This document shows, in pieces, positions 14,722-16,221 of a stretch of DNA of 16,221 nucleotides. The notes beneath the pieces were generated by a model. It saw only the letters and a program-made list of their open reading frames with translations, was not told the DNA's origin and did no database searches. Each line of letters starts with the position of its first letter. Within the stretch, counting starts at the first letter, position 1. Position numbers and translations under genes: made by a program. Origin of the DNA: JBJHCA01 sp050485785 (lineage in GTDB: Bacteria > Bacteroidota > Bacteroidia > Chitinophagales > Saprospiraceae). The stretch spans positions 1-16,221 of the forward strand of contig JBJHCA010000074.1 in assembly GCA_050485785.1 (NCBI GenBank), read 5' to 3'.

Positions 14722-15585
14722 ATGGCATTCTCCGAAAGTGACCTCATTCTTCCGGATGGCAATAAGGTTTATCATCTGAATATCAGTCCTGACGACATCG
14801 CAGACTTTATCATTACCGTAGGTGACCCCGACAGAGTTAATCTGATCAGCGGTATGCTTGACAAAATCGAGGTTGAAGCCGGCAAACGTGAGTTTAAACT
14901 GGTAACCGGCTATATAGGTTCCCGCCGACTGAGTATCCTTTCTACCGGAATTGGCCCGGACAATATCGACATTGTAATGAACGAGATCGACTTTCTTTTT
15001 AATGTTGACCTCGACTCAAGAATGCCCAAAAATGTTAGAAAATCGCTGAATATTATACGCTTAGGCACTTCCGGAGGCCTTCAACCTCAATTTGAACCCG
15101 GTTGTGTTGTGTTGAGTGAAATGGCTTTTGGACTGGACAGCTTGCTCCATTTCTACCAATACACCGAAACTGAACCCGAACTGATGCAGGCGTTCAAAGA
15201 ACAATGTAAGCTTCCTGTTGAACCCTATTCTGCCCGCGGTTCATCCCAATTACTCGATGCATTGAGCACACCGGGTTGGCATCCCGGAATTACGGTAACC
15301 AACGTCGGATTCTATGGCCCACAGGGCCGAAATATTATCATCCCCCCACGCCAAAATTTTGTAGACCTTTTTGAAAAATTTTCATTCCGCGGCCATAGCA
15401 TTGCTAATCTCGAAATGGAAACTTCCGCCATTTACGGTTTGTCATCACTGCTGGGGCACAGGGCTTTGTCTGTAAATGTCATTATCGCTAACCGGCCCCT
15501 TAACTTGTTTCATCCTGAACCACGAAAGCCTGTAGTAGCTGCTGCTGAACACCTTTTTGAAATTATTGGCTCCGGAATAATCTGA
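14722..15585 (+). CDS. nucleoside phosphorylase (PNP/UDP superfamily, uridine-phosphorylase-like)
   Basis: The 287-aa product belongs to the trimeric/hexameric nucleoside phosphorylase fold. Phosphate and ribose motifs are visible: IITVGDPDRVNLIS (residues 30-43), NIIRLGTSGGLQP (110-122), TNVGFYGPQGR (193-203) and LEMETSAIYGLSSLLGH (230-246, the glutamate/methionine ribose contacts). It splits a nucleoside with phosphate into base and ribose 1-phosphate. The segment IIANRPLN (255-262), at the place where purine enzymes usually have a catalytic aspartate, has asparagine instead. That favours a pyrimidine (uridine-like) substrate, though weakly. It starts 64 nt from the divergent ArsC-like gene. 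Confidence 0.9.
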   Translation: MAFSESDLILPDGNKVYHLNISPDDIADFIITVGDPDRVNLISGMLDKIEVEAGKREFKLVTGYIGSRRLSILSTGIGPDNIDIVMNEIDFLFNVDLDSRMPKNVRKSLNIIRLGTSGGLQPQFEPGCVVLSEMAFGLDSLLHFYQYTETEPELMQAFKEQCKLPVEPYSARGSSQLLDALSTPGWHPGITVTNVGFYGPQGRNIIIPPRQNFVDLFEKFSFRGHSIANLEMETSAIYGLSSLLGHRALSVNVIIANRPLNLFHPEPRKPVVAAAEHLFEIIGSGII

Positions 15586-15613
15586 TTTCTTTCCCCGCAA
15601 GACTATTAAACGA

Positions 15614-15631
15614 ATACCTAAACTTAGGTAT
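15614..15631. promoter_or_regulatory. perfect 18-bp dyad ATACCTAA-AC-TTAGGTAT (putative operator)
   Basis: Eight-base arms around two central bases, 106 nt before the TonB-receptor ATG. A related dyad lies 43 bp downstream (about four helical turns), sharing CCTAW-NN-WTAGGTAT. Confidence 0.5.
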
Positions 15632-15659
15632 AATTAAATCTGGTTTCGTGTCTTTTTTG

Positions 15660-15674
15660 CCTATCAATAGGTAT
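15660..15674. promoter_or_regulatory. second copy of the TAGGTAT dyad
   Basis: CCTAT (15660-15664), CA, ATAGGTAT (15667-15674). It matches the centre and right arm of the dyad at 15614-15631 and touches the -33 element of the promoter candidate, so a bound protein would likely block or aid RNA polymerase. Confidence 0.4.
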
Positions 15675-15704
15675 TGGCCGAACTTTTTTTGGCACTTACC
15701 TTTG
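15674..15704 (+). promoter_or_regulatory. Bacteroidota-type promoter for the TonB-dependent receptor
   Basis: TTG (15674-15676), 20 nt, then TACCTTTG (15697-15704), matching the -33 TTG and -7 TAnnTTTG pattern of Bacteroidota primary-sigma promoters. Transcription would start near 15711, giving a short leader before the ATG at 15737. Confidence 0.5.
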
Positions 15705-15712
15705 CTGTTGTT

Positions 15713-15725
15713 ATTTAGACTAAAT
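15713..15725. promoter_or_regulatory. dyad ATTTAG-A-CTAAAT at the expected transcription start
   Basis: Six-base arms around one base, directly downstream of the -7 box and 11 nt before the ATG. Placement at the start site suits a repressor, plausibly metal-responsive given the receptor it precedes; the regulator is unknown. Confidence 0.45.
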
Positions 15726-15736
15726 CAATATAGTTT

Positions 15737-16221
15737 ATGCGTCCCGATCACTCTACAATACTTTGCCTGATACTTATACTTGCCTTTTCTGTGAATGTAT
15801 CCGCAGAGCCGCCACAAACCGATAATCTTCAGGACACCATCAGCAAGCCCCATTTTGAATGGGAGGCTATTGAAATCCCAACCATTTTGGTTTCAGGAGA
15901 AAGACCAAGGCTTATGACAGGAGTGCCGGGCTCAGGTGGATTTGTATCACCCGTTGAACTTCGTCAAATGCAACCGCTTACAGCCAACGAAGCCCTCAGG
16001 AATATTTCCGGCGTGCATGTAGTTGACGAAGAGGGGATGGGGCTTAGGGTCAACATAGGAATTCGCGGCCTTGATCCTGATCGCAGCAGCAGGGTACTTA
16101 TCCTTGAAGACGGTATTCCCGTGGCTCTTAACCCTTATGGTGAGCCGCAGATGTACTATAGTCCGGCCATTGAACGCATGCAAAGCATAGAAGTGCTCAA
16201 AGGTAGCGGCCAGATTATGTT
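15737..16221 (+). CDS. TonB-dependent outer-membrane receptor, N-terminal part
   Basis: The frame starts at ATG 15737 and runs off the right edge after 161 codons. It begins with a signal peptide (STILCLILILAFSVNVSAE), then a short linker and a TonB-box-like stretch (IEIPTILVSGERP). A plug domain follows: TANEALRNISGVHVVDEE, NIGIRGLDPDRSSRVLILED, GIPVALNPYGEP, ERMQSIEVLKGSGQI. These are the hallmarks of the FecA-type siderophore/metal receptor family, which imports substrates across the outer membrane with TonB energy. It lacks the N-terminal carboxypeptidase-like domain common in SusC-type receptors, which favours an iron or other metal-chelate substrate. The upstream region carries a promoter match and three dyads. 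Confidence 0.9.
   Translation, partial: MRPDHSTILCLILILAFSVNVSAEPPQTDNLQDTISKPHFEWEAIEIPTILVSGERPRLMTGVPGSGGFVSPVELRQMQPLTANEALRNISGVHVVDEEGMGLRVNIGIRGLDPDRSSRVLILEDGIPVALNPYGEPQMYYSPAIERMQSIEVLKGSGQIM

Noticed and set aside
1..16221. CRISPR arrays, tRNA or rRNA genes, intact insertion sequences
   Set aside because: No regularly spaced repeats, no tRNA- or rRNA-like sequence, and no transposase frame were seen.

Overview
The window looks like chromosomal DNA of a member of the Bacteroidota. The 1075-aa secreted protease ends in a type IX secretion (T9SS) sorting domain. Small TonB-C proteins, a porin-family beta-barrel protein and a TonB-dependent receptor are present. Translation starts tend to have A-rich leaders rather than Shine-Dalgarno boxes, and the last gene has a good match to the Bacteroidota promoter pattern (TTG, about 20 nt, TAnnTTTG). 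I cannot assign a genus. There are no rRNA, tRNA, CRISPR or intact insertion elements.

Region 1-1690 holds a tandem duplication of a small TonB C-terminal-domain gene together with its upstream sequence. The second copy is split by an in-frame TAA between its signal peptide and its TonB domain. The spacer between the copies is rich in inverted repeats. Region 1781-5229 is a run of minus-strand housekeeping or accessory genes: a small membrane protein, an outer-membrane beta-barrel protein, a DUF1801 protein, a methyltransferase-like protein with membrane segments, and a GNAT acetyltransferase. After a gene-poor stretch (5230-5700) comes a minus-strand pair, a deoxyhypusine-synthase-family enzyme and a Nudix hydrolase. 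It is divergent from pyrE, and the Nudix and pyrE start codons overlap in the sequence CATG.

Region 8132-11359 is one large secreted multidomain serine protease (trypsin-like domain, FN3-like modules, P-domain, T9SS tail). Region 11518-14657 is extremely compact: csaA-like tRNA-binding protein and a LuxE-like acyl-protein synthetase overlap tail to tail; the LuxE-like gene and a lipoprotein gene overlap head to head; the lipoprotein gene and hemF abut tail to tail; hemF follows an ArsC/Spx-like gene by 4 nt. The window ends with a nucleoside phosphorylase and the start of a TonB-dependent receptor, whose upstream region carries a promoter match and three dyads that look like operators.

Most genes are ordinary for the phylum: pyrimidine salvage and synthesis, heme synthesis, outer-membrane uptake, secreted proteolysis. 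I do not see a clear new multi-gene system. The points most worth a second look are the split tonB duplicate with its structured spacer, the operator-like array before the TonB receptor, the CATG start-codon overlap, and the bacterial deoxyhypusine-synthase homologue.
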